Shown piece after piece: positions 18,042 to 26,856 of a DNA stretch of 64,000 nt. Position numbers and translations under genes: made by a program. Below the pieces are notes generated by a model, which was not told the DNA's origin, searched no databases, and worked only from the letters and a program-made list of their open reading frames with translations. Position 1 is the first letter of the stretch; every line of letters starts with the position of its first letter. Source of the stretch: Legionella gratiana (GTDB lineage Bacteria > Pseudomonadota > Gammaproteobacteria > Legionellales > Legionellaceae); assembly GCF_001467695.1 (NCBI RefSeq), contig NZ_LNYE01000020.1, positions 616,368 through 680,367 on the forward strand, in the 5' to 3' direction.

Positions 18042-19327
18042 TGTCTTCGTACATTCAGTTAGCCAGTTTAGCCATTATTGTTCTTTATGTCGTGATGTTA
18101 TTTTGCGATGTTGATGCATTAATAGCGACCGCACTCTGTGTTGGACTAGGCTATTTGTGGAATCTAAGCAGTCCAATTGACATTGGAACTTCTATGGCTA
18201 ATGCGTTAGGCTCATTCATGGCCTTAGTTGGATTTATTATCATGCTAGGCCATGGTCTAGGTGAGATCTTAACGCATACTCAGGTCAGCCATACTTTAGT
18301 GCACCAAATTGTTTCTGGGATTGGGGTTAATACTCAGCGACGTGCTAAAGTTGGTATTGTGCTTTCATCGTTTATCGTTGTAGGGTTGCTTGGCACCTTG
18401 GCTGGAGGATTAGCTATTTTAGCACCCAGTTTACGCCCTATTGCAGGTTCTGTTGGACTATCACGTCCTAGCTTGGCTGTGTTAATGCAGGCTTCCGCTG
18501 AAGAAGCTTTAATTCTTGGGCCTTTTGCTCCTCCAGTAGTGACTTTACTGGGTATTACAGGACTAAATTATGAGGTCGTACTTTTGTATGCATCTCTTCC
18601 AGTGGCTCTGGTTACTTTAATTACTACATGGGTTATGGCTAACCGATTACAACGAAAATATGCGGATGAATCTTACGAAGAAGAGGACACCTCAGAGCCA
18701 TTTGTTCCCAGTAAACAACAAAAGCGCACTACTTTGCTTTTTTCGATCTCCTTTATGGCGTGTGTCGTCTATGGCTTATTTGCTCAGGCAAAAACCACCT
18801 ATGTTATTTTTGTCATGTTATTTCTGGCGCTTATTACTGGATTGACGAGTAGATTAAGCTTAAATCAAATTTTTAAATTGCTCGTTGAGGGAATGCGAAA
18901 AAGCATGCATCTCTTCTTTTTGTTTATTTTATTTGATCCTTTTATGGTTTTAATTCATCAGGCTGGAGGATTTAGGGCATTAACAGAACTATTAACACCG
19001 TTGATTCATTTAGGTGGAAAACCTGTATTATCGATGCTAATAGGTTTTACAGGGGCTTTTGGTATGCCAGGTGCTGCGGAAGCAACCATTAAAATGCTGC
19101 ATCAGCTTTTTTTCCCTAGTGTACTTCAGATGGAGTTACCCATGATAACTTTTGCTTTGTGCATGATCTTTGCGACCCGGGTTACTAATTATGCTTATCC
19201 TGGTGCTAATATGTTTGCTGCAATGGGTTTTGCTGGCAGCGAAAATGTCAAAGCAATGATACAAAACGGACTAACCGTGACAGGGGCACAAGTCTTATTT
19301 CTAATTGTATATAGTTTATTTCTATAA
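18041..19327 (+). CDS. Ion-transporter-superfamily permease
   Basis: A 428-residue inner-membrane protein with about 11-12 hydrophobic segments. Repeated amphipathic motifs such as MLGHGLGEILTHTQ and QASAEEALILGPFAPP, and a mirrored second half with TGAFGMPGAAEATIKM, fit an inverted-repeat transporter of the ion-transporter or Na+/H+ antiporter-like group. A charged loop (about residues 205-230) divides the halves. It is the last gene of the operon and starts by TAATG overlap with the epimerase, so it probably imports the dipeptide or amino acid used by the other products. The transported compound is not known. Confidence 0.75.
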   Translation: MSSYIQLASLAIIVLYVVMLFCDVDALIATALCVGLGYLWNLSSPIDIGTSMANALGSFMALVGFIIMLGHGLGEILTHTQVSHTLVHQIVSGIGVNTQRRAKVGIVLSSFIVVGLLGTLAGGLAILAPSLRPIAGSVGLSRPSLAVLMQASAEEALILGPFAPPVVTLLGITGLNYEVVLLYASLPVALVTLITTWVMANRLQRKYADESYEEEDTSEPFVPSKQQKRTTLLFSISFMACVVYGLFAQAKTTYVIFVMLFLALITGLTSRLSLNQIFKLLVEGMRKSMHLFFLFILFDPFMVLIHQAGGFRALTELLTPLIHLGGKPVLSMLIGFTGAFGMPGAAEATIKMLHQLFFPSVLQMELPMITFALCMIFATRVTNYAYPGANMFAAMGFAGSENVKAMIQNGLTVTGAQVLFLIVYSLFL

Positions 19328-19379
19328 GAGCAGTTATCCATTTTCAATCGCAGCATTACCATGACGTAATAAGTTGGTT

Positions 19380-20129
19380 TCAAAGTAGAAATGGAATGAG
19401 CGCTTTTCTTTCCTTAGGATAATTGGAAAAATGTAAGTGATACCAACGATGATGGGTGATTGCTCGAGGAGCTAAATTGGCTATTGTCCACAAAGTAAAC
19501 GAAAAACCAGCAAGCGACCAGGTCGCCACGCCCCAACCAATCCATTCGAGAATTTCACCAAAATAGTTTGGACTGCTTAAAAAACGAAACATTCCACCAT
19601 AGGGTATTTTATAAGATCCGGGTTTTTTATTCTTATTCAGGTCAAACAAAATGTTGTCCGAGTTTTGATTGATTACAAATCCCGAAGCAAAAAGTATCAA
19701 ACCAACGATAAAATGGGGTGTTTGCAACGTTGAAAGTGTAATTTCTTGAAAATGAGTGAGCCAATAGGCATTTACAAAACCATTCACCGTGGTAAAAATC
19801 GTGGCTGATATCGTGATAACAATTGGAACCATTTTTGCATTTTTCAAGCGAAATGGATAGATTAAGGAACGATAGACGTAATGAAATTGCCACATTCCAA
19901 AAAATACCCACGTATAAGCAGATGGTTTTGTCATTAGAAAAACAACCAAAAATGTGATCACAGATGGCAATTCCATAAAACACCAAGAAACATTTGCAGG
20001 AATTTTAGGCGATTTGTTCTGTTGATCATAACGTCCGTAAGGCGCTCGTTTGAAAAAAAGCGTGAAAAATACGATAACCGCTAAAGCATTCCAGAAATGA
20101 AGAAATAAAGTTAGATCGTTTTGAGTCAT
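19380..20129 (-). CDS. Steroid 5-alpha-reductase family membrane enzyme
   Basis: A 249-residue membrane protein with about six segments and the C-terminal steroid 5-alpha-reductase domain. The diagnostic stretch runs YKIPYGGMFRFLSSPNYFGE, then EWIGWGVATWSL, ANLAPRAITHHRWY and FSNYPKERKALIPFLL, which closely follows eukaryotic SRD5A1-type enzymes that reduce the delta-4 bond of 3-ketosteroids with NADPH. The start at 20129 makes an ATGA overlap with the upstream dehydrogenase gene; an in-frame TTG at 20159 is less likely. It is the last gene of the sterol-modification operon. Some bacterial relatives act on other lipids, so substrate is inferred from context. Confidence 0.85.
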   Translation of the reverse strand: MTQNDLTLFLHFWNALAVIVFFTLFFKRAPYGRYDQQNKSPKIPANVSWCFMELPSVITFLVVFLMTKPSAYTWVFFGMWQFHYVYRSLIYPFRLKNAKMVPIVITISATIFTTVNGFVNAYWLTHFQEITLSTLQTPHFIVGLILFASGFVINQNSDNILFDLNKNKKPGSYKIPYGGMFRFLSSPNYFGEILEWIGWGVATWSLAGFSFTLWTIANLAPRAITHHRWYHLHFSNYPKERKALIPFLL

Positions 20130-21121
20130 AATTGTATTTTGCCACACTGTGAAAACCAATGAAGCGTATCATGAATCGTTGTTTCGATTTCAGTTTTTTT
20201 GTACCCTAATTCATTTTCAGCTTTCGTACAATCCACTGTTGGTGAATACATCAAAGTTTCAATTGAGTATTTTGTAAAGAGCGGTTCTGTATTCGTGATT
20301 TTAGAAAAAAACTCCATGAGGGGTACCACAAAGTAAAGCATGTTTGGGGGAAGAAACATACGAGTCATTTTTTTTTGTTTTACAATGGATATCAATTTGA
20401 CCAAATGATGCATGTTTATGTCATGGCCGCCTAAGATATAGCGCTCTCCAGATTTGCCTTTTTCAGCAGCAGCTATTGCTCCTTGAACCACGTCACGAAC
20501 ATCAACAAAATTGAATCCTCCTCGCACCAAAATAGGGATATGTCCTTTGTATATTTTAATTATTGCAGTTCCCATGAGGGATAATTTATGGTCATTTGGA
20601 CCGATTGTTCCTGTGGGATTAACCACAACGGCATTTAATCCTTGCTTACAACTATCAAGCACTATTTTTTCAGCATAGGCTTTAGATTGATCGTAAATAT
20701 TTACGGATTCTAAAGCAAGGGGGTAATTTTCATTTAAAATAGGAGTAGCATGGGATTTTTTATAATTTTGAATGAGGGCGTGAATGGAACTAAAATGAAC
20801 TAGCTTTTTTACTTGATTTTTAAGGCAAGCATTGACCACATTTTGGGTGCCTTGGATGTTTGTTTTACGAACTTCCTCTTTTTCTCGATTTGTAATGGTA
20901 ATTTTCGCGGCTAAATGAAAAACTGTATCAATATCTTGAGTGGCATCATACAAAGATTGCGGATGTAAAATATCTCCTTTGCACACTTCCAAAGGAAAAT
21001 GAGTAAGGTATTTGGGTATTTCACTTCGCACAAGTATTCGGACATCATATTGTTTTTTAATAAGCTCGGCAACGAGGTTATTTCCAATGTGTCCACTAGC
21101 TCCCGTGACTAATATTTTCAT
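20126..21121 (-). CDS. Extended SDR, 3beta-hydroxysteroid dehydrogenase-like
   Basis: A 331-residue NAD-binding dehydrogenase or epimerase. The Rossmann motif is VTGASGHIG (residues 5-13), the catalytic serine region HFSSIHALI (about 119-127), and Tyr/Lys occur as YDQSKAYAEK. The C-terminal FNFVDVRDVVQGAI and GGHDI pattern is shared by 3beta-HSD, NSDHL and dihydroflavonol reductase relatives. ATG 21121 is chosen because AGGA lies upstream; the in-frame ATG at 21145 has no site. It lies 55 bp after the methyltransferase gene and overlaps the 5-alpha-reductase gene by four bases. A role in oxidising a sterol 3-hydroxyl is inferred from that company. Confidence 0.85.
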   Translation of the reverse strand: MKILVTGASGHIGNNLVAELIKKQYDVRILVRSEIPKYLTHFPLEVCKGDILHPQSLYDATQDIDTVFHLAAKITITNREKEEVRKTNIQGTQNVVNACLKNQVKKLVHFSSIHALIQNYKKSHATPILNENYPLALESVNIYDQSKAYAEKIVLDSCKQGLNAVVVNPTGTIGPNDHKLSLMGTAIIKIYKGHIPILVRGGFNFVDVRDVVQGAIAAAEKGKSGERYILGGHDINMHHLVKLISIVKQKKMTRMFLPPNMLYFVVPLMEFFSKITNTEPLFTKYSIETLMYSPTVDCTKAENELGYKKTEIETTIHDTLHWFSQCGKIQL

Positions 21122-21176
21122 GATTGTTGATTTCCTATCCAGCATTTTAAAGTGCCAGTCATAATAAGGCTAGACA

Positions 21177-22181
21177 TTAGGAGTCGGTCTTTCTAAAGAC
21201 GAATAACCGAGAGAACGACACAATCCCTAAGCGGTCCGCATCGACCAGGGCATTCACAGTCCCTGCAATGAACGTGTTGTAGAAGTCTGAAAATCCTTTT
21301 GGAAAAAGACGGACTGTTTCAAGGCCTAAAATCGCATTCTTCACTGCCCGAGAGCGAAGCGCGCCAGCCAGAAGCTTGTTTTCGGTAAAAAAATAGCTCC
21401 ATCCAAGATCTTTTGAAATCTCTGTTTCAGAGAGTAGGCTTAAGCCCACGCTGCGGGCCGCATCTATCAGATCTTCGCTTGTGTGCAGAGGCGGCATTCC
21501 AGTAACAAATTCAATCCGCTCAACCAACGCGCGATGCTGTGGGCTATTCACATCGTATTTGGATGTCAGAACTGCATCATAGACTACATATCGTGCATTT
21601 GGTTCCATTACACGATGGACTTGTCCAAAGACTTTTGGAAGCAGGTTTTTGGAAATGTATTTAAGTGAGTAAATGCTGTAAGCTGAGCCCAGGAAATCAT
21701 TAGGAAACGGCAAATTTTGTGTATAGTCACCTTGTCTGACTTCGCACAAGTGATCCAGATTTTGTTCGTGATTGAGGGCATTCGCTCGTTCTACTTCGGC
21801 CTGAGACAATGTGAGCCCAAGCACTTTTCCCTGGGAAAGACGGGCAATATCACGCGCTGCGCCACCAAGACCGCAGCCCATATCGAGGGCTGTTTTTCCC
21901 GGTAAAAGACAGAGTACTGAATTGATCCGTCTATGCAAGTTCGAAATGGTTTCCTCGCGTGACTGTCCCACATGATCGGGCGGATAAAAAACCCAACTAC
22001 TGCCGTAAGCAATTTCAATCACCTCCGCCATGAGGTCATAATAATGAGAAGCAACGACTGCATGGTTATGGGTCTGCTTCGCAAGAGAGAATAGGCGGTC
22101 GTGTTCTTTTACAAAAGAGCCCAAGTCATTCCGCTTTAACAGGAAGCGTAACGTCTTCATGTAATTGATTAATAGCGACAT
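21177..22181 (-). CDS. Sterol C-methyltransferase family protein
   Basis: A 334-residue SAM-dependent methyltransferase resembling sterol methyltransferases (ERG6/SMT, nematode STRM-1 type). An aromatic region, IAYGSSWVFYPP (about 57-68), sits where SMTs have their YxxGWGxSFHF sterol motif. SAM motif I is LDMGCGLGGAARDIA (about 99-113). YDAVLTSKYDVNSPQHR matches the SMT block after motif III, and the C-terminus with FPKGFSDFYNTFIAGTV resembles the Sterol_MT_C domain. AAGGAG lies six bases before the ATG. G+C is visibly higher than in its neighbours, suggesting recent transfer. Whether it methylates C-24, C-4 or a non-sterol cannot be told. Confidence 0.85.
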   Translation of the reverse strand: MSLLINYMKTLRFLLKRNDLGSFVKEHDRLFSLAKQTHNHAVVASHYYDLMAEVIEIAYGSSWVFYPPDHVGQSREETISNLHRRINSVLCLLPGKTALDMGCGLGGAARDIARLSQGKVLGLTLSQAEVERANALNHEQNLDHLCEVRQGDYTQNLPFPNDFLGSAYSIYSLKYISKNLLPKVFGQVHRVMEPNARYVVYDAVLTSKYDVNSPQHRALVERIEFVTGMPPLHTSEDLIDAARSVGLSLLSETEISKDLGWSYFFTENKLLAGALRSRAVKNAILGLETVRLFPKGFSDFYNTFIAGTVNALVDADRLGIVSFSRLFVFRKTDS

Positions 22182-22582
22182 AGGTTTCTCCTTGAAATTT
22201 GAACGCGTTCCTATTTTATGTGAGGATATCGTGATTTATCCACATCAAATTGTATACCTTTGACTAGGATGTGTGTCAACAGCCCCAGTATGAAGATAAA
22301 ATTTGTACTGATAGTTGATTTTCTAGGATTATTGCGTTTGCATTTTGTTTCATTTGATCATGAAAACAACTATGCTTTTTATTAATGATCAATTATAAAA
22401 ATAACGAATTAAGAATTCTGCGTGTTTTTAAGAATTATTAACTTGGATTGATGTTATTCGTTCAGTTCGTGCAAGGGATACAAAAAAATAGCCCAATTCA
22501 AGGGATGATAAATTGACGAAAAATGAATAGAAGTGTTGCTCAGCATAATTCATTTACTCAAGAAACCACATGGAGCATACGT
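22182..22582. promoter_or_regulatory. Divergent intergenic region, sterol operon and NRPS
   Basis: This AT-rich gap separates the start of the methyltransferase gene from the NRPS gene and must hold promoters for both. No clear -35/-10 pair, dyad or small gene was recognised. The stretch from 22523 could be coding if the NRPS uses its upstream ATG. Confidence 0.3.
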
Positions 22583-25500
22583 ATGACCTCATCATTAATG
22601 GATTTGAGTTCAGAAGAACGGCACAAAATCTTAGAAAAATGGAATCAAACTGAATCTAAATATCCTCATAATAAAATCATACCGGAGTTGTTTGAGGAAC
22701 AAATTGAAAAGAAATTACAGCAAACAGCGTTGATCTATAAATCAAATATACTTGCTTACAAAGATATTAATAATCAAGCTAATCAATTGGCGCACCATTT
22801 AAGAGAAATAGGGGTCAAACAAAATACCTTAATCGCAATCTGCATGGAGCCTTGTTTTGAATTATTAATCAGTATCTTAGGAATTGTAAAATCGGGAGGT
22901 GCTTATATTCCATTGGATCCGAACAATCCTGCACTACGTCAAAAAATCATATTATCTGATTCGCGTGCAAAAATTCTAATTACTCATTCTCATCTAGCGA
23001 ATCAATTTGAAGGCATGAGACTTTCTCAATTGATATATTGGGATATCGTCAAATCTAAGCTAGCTACATATCCTACCACCAATCCTAAGCATATTAATAA
23101 AATGAATGACTTAGCTTATGTAATTTACACATCAGGATCGACTGGGAAACCTAAAGGTGTCATGATAACACATCGTAATGTAAATCATTTTGTGCATTGG
23201 TTTGGTAAGGCTATTTCAATTTCATCGAAAGATATTTTTGATTTTTCATCGTCTATCTCATTCGATTTTTCAGTGGCATGTACTTTATTTCCCTTATTAA
23301 AAGGAATAAAAATAGCAATTTGTTCTGAAACCGATAAAAAAAATCCTTACTTGTACTTAAAGCATTTACAGGATGCACATGTTTCTATCATTAAAATCAC
23401 ACCAAGTCGTTTTAGACAAATCAACAGTATTGTATTGAGCGAGAAAAAAAAACTTGATTTAAAATACATTGTCTTTGGCGGTGAGACTTTGTTAGCAAAA
23501 GATATTAAGGATTGGTTAAAGCAGTTCCCACAGCATAAGCTGTTTTGTGAATATGGTCCCACAGAAGCTACTGTTGCTTCATCATGGATTATTATTGATA
23601 AAAATAATATTGATCACTATAAGCATCGAATTCCAATTGGAAAACCAGCACTAAATACGAAATTTTTTATATTGGATAAAAATATGCAACCTGTACCTGT
23701 TGGTGCTTTGGGGGAGTTATATATTGGTGGTGATGGCATTGCTAAAGGATATTTAAATAAGAAAAAAATAACAGAGAAACGATTTGTTGATAATCCCTTT
23801 AACTCAGGTCGATTGTTTAAAACCGGTGATTTATGTCGCTATTTAAAAGATGGAAATGTTGCTTTTGTTGAAAGAGAAGATCATCAAATTAAAATTAGGG
23901 GATTCCGAGTTGAAACTGGTGAAGTTGAAACATGTTTGGCATCGCATGCGAACATTCAAAATGTTGTTATTGTAGTGAGGTCCATGCAGGGAGAGTTTGA
24001 CGAAAAACAATTAATTGCTTATTGCATTCCCAAAGAATCCGCAAAATTAGATGCGAATGAATTGCGTGATTATCTTAAAAACCAGTTGCCTGATTATATG
24101 ATACCTTCATTTTTTATGATTTTAGATGAGTTCCCTTTGTCTGCAAGTGGTAAATTAGATACCCATAAATTACCTGGACCCGAAGATAAAGAATGTAACC
24201 AAGTTATTGAACCACGAAATGAGATTGAAATGGTACTTAAAAAAATTTGGTTAGAAACATTAAATTTAAAACATCTTAGTATCAATGATAATTTTTTTGA
24301 CTTAGGTGGCAATTCATTGTCAGCAGTTCGATTAATCACTAAAATTCGAAAAATCACGAATAAAAATATTTTATTACAGGATTTGTATCATACAGAAACA
24401 CTCGTTGATCTTGCTGAGGTTATCAAGGGTGCAGCAGATATTTCTGAAGATGAAGATGAAAATTATCGTCCATCACGTTTAAAAGCAATGCCATTAAATG
24501 AATTGCAATTTTTATTATGGTTAATGAGATTATTTTATCCGAAGTCGAAAGTATCCAATATAGTGGCTAGAAGACGTATAGCTGGAAATTTGGATGAAAA
24601 GAAATTAAATTTTGTCTTTGAATTATTATGTAAAAAGCATCCAATACTATGCTATCGCATAGCAAGATATTCACCTTTGCAATATCCACAGAAGAATATG
24701 CGTCAATTTAAAGTCATTGAAAAAGATATTAGAGGCTTGAAATTGGAAGAACAAGAGCACGAATTACATAGGTCGTTAGATGATTTAGCGAATCGAAGGT
24801 GGAAGAAAAGGCTACCATTAATCCTAGTTAAATTATTCCGACTTGGAAATAATTCTTGTGAACTACAAATTGCCCTATCCCATTTTATCAGTGATGAACT
24901 ATCGGCGGATATTGTATTAAATGAACTATCTCATGCGTATGTTACGTCTAAGAATGAATCGGAGACAGTTGGGCAACAGGAATTGGTTTTTTACGATCAT
25001 ATTTTACGTGAACAAAGAGATCTTAGTAAAAACTTATCAAGAAATATCGATTTCTGGAGCGATTATTTAAAAAATGTTCCCTTATTGGTTTTCCCGCGAA
25101 ATCAAATTTTAGAGAGTATTGATTCATCTTGTACTACTTATTTTGAAATACCCAAAAATACCTTGCAAGGATTACAGCACTTTTGCGAAAAAAATCGAGT
25201 TAGTATTGCAGATACATTGATAGCAGCAACTGGTTATATTTTGGCACCGTACGTACATGATAAAAATAAAATAGTGGCTATGAATTTTGTTAAATCAATT
25301 CGTAATAGTGAGATCTATGATAATGCAATAGGTCTTTTTGTTCGAAGTGATGTTATTAAAATCGACTTAAATCAACAAGTCACCTTATTTAAATTAGCAA
25401 AGCAAATACAGAGTTCGCGAATTGAAAATTATTCTTATCAAGCATGTCCCGTTATTATAAAAATTGCGTGTCTTTTAAAAAAAGATTGGGAAAACAAAAA

Positions 25501-25879
25501 AATTAGAAATTTTTTTGTAACGCTTGTCGCAAAAATATATACGTGTATTTTCTATAAATATAAATTAAATTATGAAATTTTATTGATGTTTGGTCGCGTA
25601 TTTTTGGCACGTAAAAAACACAGTTTTCTAGTTAATATCAATATTATGAATAATTTTATTTATGATAGCTCTGAAACCAAATTGTTAGGGTTTAAGCAAA
25701 AGCCATTTAAAGCATATCATGATGATAAGTTGGTTGAAAAAAATGTATTGAATGTTTGGTTTAATCAAGACGGGGATGGTACGTCATATCTCATAATTTC
25801 GGGTAATTTAAAGTCTGAATTTCGAAATACTCTTGGTACCCATTTATTAGAAATAATGGCCTCGTGTACATTACAGTGA
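22583..25879 (+). CDS. Single-module NRPS: adenylation, carrier and condensation domains
   Basis: Nonribosomal peptide synthetase of about 1,098 residues. The adenylation domain (about 1-520) has YTSGSTGKPKG, SISFDFSVA, EYGPTEATVASS, LFKTGDL and LSASGKLD, so it should activate an amino acid. The carrier domain has DNFFDLGGNSLSAV with the phosphopantetheine serine. The C-terminal part (about 640-1098) is condensation-like: SHFISDE replaces HHxxxDG, keeping the second His and the Asp, and IGLFVRSDVI matches a later motif. No thioesterase follows. ATG 22583 has GGAG seven bases upstream; 22523 is an alternative start. A terminal condensation domain implies transfer to a free amine or alcohol acceptor. 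Confidence 0.88.
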   Translation: MTSSLMDLSSEERHKILEKWNQTESKYPHNKIIPELFEEQIEKKLQQTALIYKSNILAYKDINNQANQLAHHLREIGVKQNTLIAICMEPCFELLISILGIVKSGGAYIPLDPNNPALRQKIILSDSRAKILITHSHLANQFEGMRLSQLIYWDIVKSKLATYPTTNPKHINKMNDLAYVIYTSGSTGKPKGVMITHRNVNHFVHWFGKAISISSKDIFDFSSSISFDFSVACTLFPLLKGIKIAICSETDKKNPYLYLKHLQDAHVSIIKITPSRFRQINSIVLSEKKKLDLKYIVFGGETLLAKDIKDWLKQFPQHKLFCEYGPTEATVASSWIIIDKNNIDHYKHRIPIGKPALNTKFFILDKNMQPVPVGALGELYIGGDGIAKGYLNKKKITEKRFVDNPFNSGRLFKTGDLCRYLKDGNVAFVEREDHQIKIRGFRVETGEVETCLASHANIQNVVIVVRSMQGEFDEKQLIAYCIPKESAKLDANELRDYLKNQLPDYMIPSFFMILDEFPLSASGKLDTHKLPGPEDKECNQVIEPRNEIEMVLKKIWLETLNLKHLSINDNFFDLGGNSLSAVRLITKIRKITNKNILLQDLYHTETLVDLAEVIKGAADISEDEDENYRPSRLKAMPLNELQFLLWLMRLFYPKSKVSNIVARRRIAGNLDEKKLNFVFELLCKKHPILCYRIARYSPLQYPQKNMRQFKVIEKDIRGLKLEEQEHELHRSLDDLANRRWKKRLPLILVKLFRLGNNSCELQIALSHFISDELSADIVLNELSHAYVTSKNESETVGQQELVFYDHILREQRDLSKNLSRNIDFWSDYLKNVPLLVFPRNQILESIDSSCTTYFEIPKNTLQGLQHFCEKNRVSIADTLIAATGYILAPYVHDKNKIVAMNFVKSIRNSEIYDNAIGLFVRSDVIKIDLNQQVTLFKLAKQIQSSRIENYSYQACPVIIKIACLLKKDWENKKIRNFFVTLVAKIYTCIFYKYKLNYEILLMFGRVFLARKKHSFLVNINIMNNFIYDSSETKLLGFKQKPFKAYHDDKLVEKNVLNVWFNQDGDGTSYLIISGNLKSEFRNTLGTHLLEIMASCTLQ

Positions 25880-25898
25880 GCTTTTATTCGTCCTGATC

Positions 25899-26750
25899 CT
25901 ATGCTTTATCCATATATAATTTTGCGGTGCATTGTTTTAAATAATCGATGCACTTAAATAATTTTTTCCAACATTCAAGACGAATATTAGGATCAATTGT
26001 ATTAACGGCATAAGTTGTATCTAAGTCAGTCACCTTTTCATGAGTAACATAGTAACATTTATTATCTTTCAATGATGAAATAACTCGCACTAAATTAAAA
26101 TTCTCAAAATGCAGCATACAATCATCTGGCACAGCAAAACCTGCTGGTAATATTCCTTGCTTCACTGCATTGATATAGGCATCCATGCGTTCTAGATATT
26201 GATTATCGCTATAAATGCACAGCGATTTTATTTTAGAATTAGCATGAGGACAGAAACTTTCTTTAAACCAACCTAAGCAGAGTAACGCTTTATATTGTCC
26301 AAATGTAGAGTCACTTAATCCTGAATGAAAGGGATACATGCCTCCAGCACTTACACCGGCTAAAATGGGCAATCGTTTTTCGGATTTCAATTTATTTAAA
26401 ACAAAATTAAATCCAGATTTTTCCCATGTTTTCAACATTTTTTCTGTATTACCACCACCAACAAAAAGTACATCCTGTTGAGTAAGATAGTTTTCAAGTT
26501 GTTCTTTTGTTAACTGTGATTTTGTCAAGATTAACTCTGAAGTAATGACCTTTTTTCCAAATTTTGCACGAACAAATCGAGTAAAGAAAATTCGCTCGAT
26601 CAATCTATCATTACTGGCTGTGCCGATATAACAAAAACGAACATTCGATTTTTTTATTAAACTAAAAGCATACTCCATAAATCGATTGAGAGTATGATTT
26701 AATTTCATAAAATTACTGTCATCAAAGCTCATTAACAACATATGACTCAT
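25899..26750 (-). CDS. Peptidase E-like S51 family protein
   Basis: A 283-residue protein of the S51 (dipeptidase E/cyanophycinase) branch of class I glutamine-amidotransferase-like folds, which cut after aspartyl residues or related bonds. LFVGGGNTEKM (about 94-104) and the nucleophile elbow GVSAGGM (about 134-140) are characteristic, with an N-terminal beta strand CYIGTAS. No signal peptide is seen, so it is likely cytosolic. It is convergent with the NRPS gene across a 20-bp gap, which may be coincidental. Substrate is unknown. Confidence 0.8.
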   Translation of the reverse strand: MSHMLLMSFDDSNFMKLNHTLNRFMEYAFSLIKKSNVRFCYIGTASNDRLIERIFFTRFVRAKFGKKVITSELILTKSQLTKEQLENYLTQQDVLFVGGGNTEKMLKTWEKSGFNFVLNKLKSEKRLPILAGVSAGGMYPFHSGLSDSTFGQYKALLCLGWFKESFCPHANSKIKSLCIYSDNQYLERMDAYINAVKQGILPAGFAVPDDCMLHFENFNLVRVISSLKDNKCYYVTHEKVTDLDTTYAVNTIDPNIRLECWKKLFKCIDYLKQCTAKLYMDKA

Positions 26751-26856
26751 GCTTCTGCCTGCTATTAAAGAAGGAATTCGTGAGAATATTTCTAATTGGT
26801 ATGCTTGTATTAATAATTATAGCATGTGTATATAATCCTAAATTCAACTGCCGAAT

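Noticed and set aside
19380..20129. Reading the membrane enzyme as a phospholipid methyltransferase (ICMT-like)
   Set aside because: ICMT and 5-alpha-reductase folds are related, but the stretch YGGMFRFLSSPNYFGE and the HHRWY end favour 5-alpha-reductase.
25899..26750. Cyanophycinase acting with the NRPS
   Set aside because: S51 membership is clear but no cyanophycin synthetase is present and convergent placement is weak evidence for a link.
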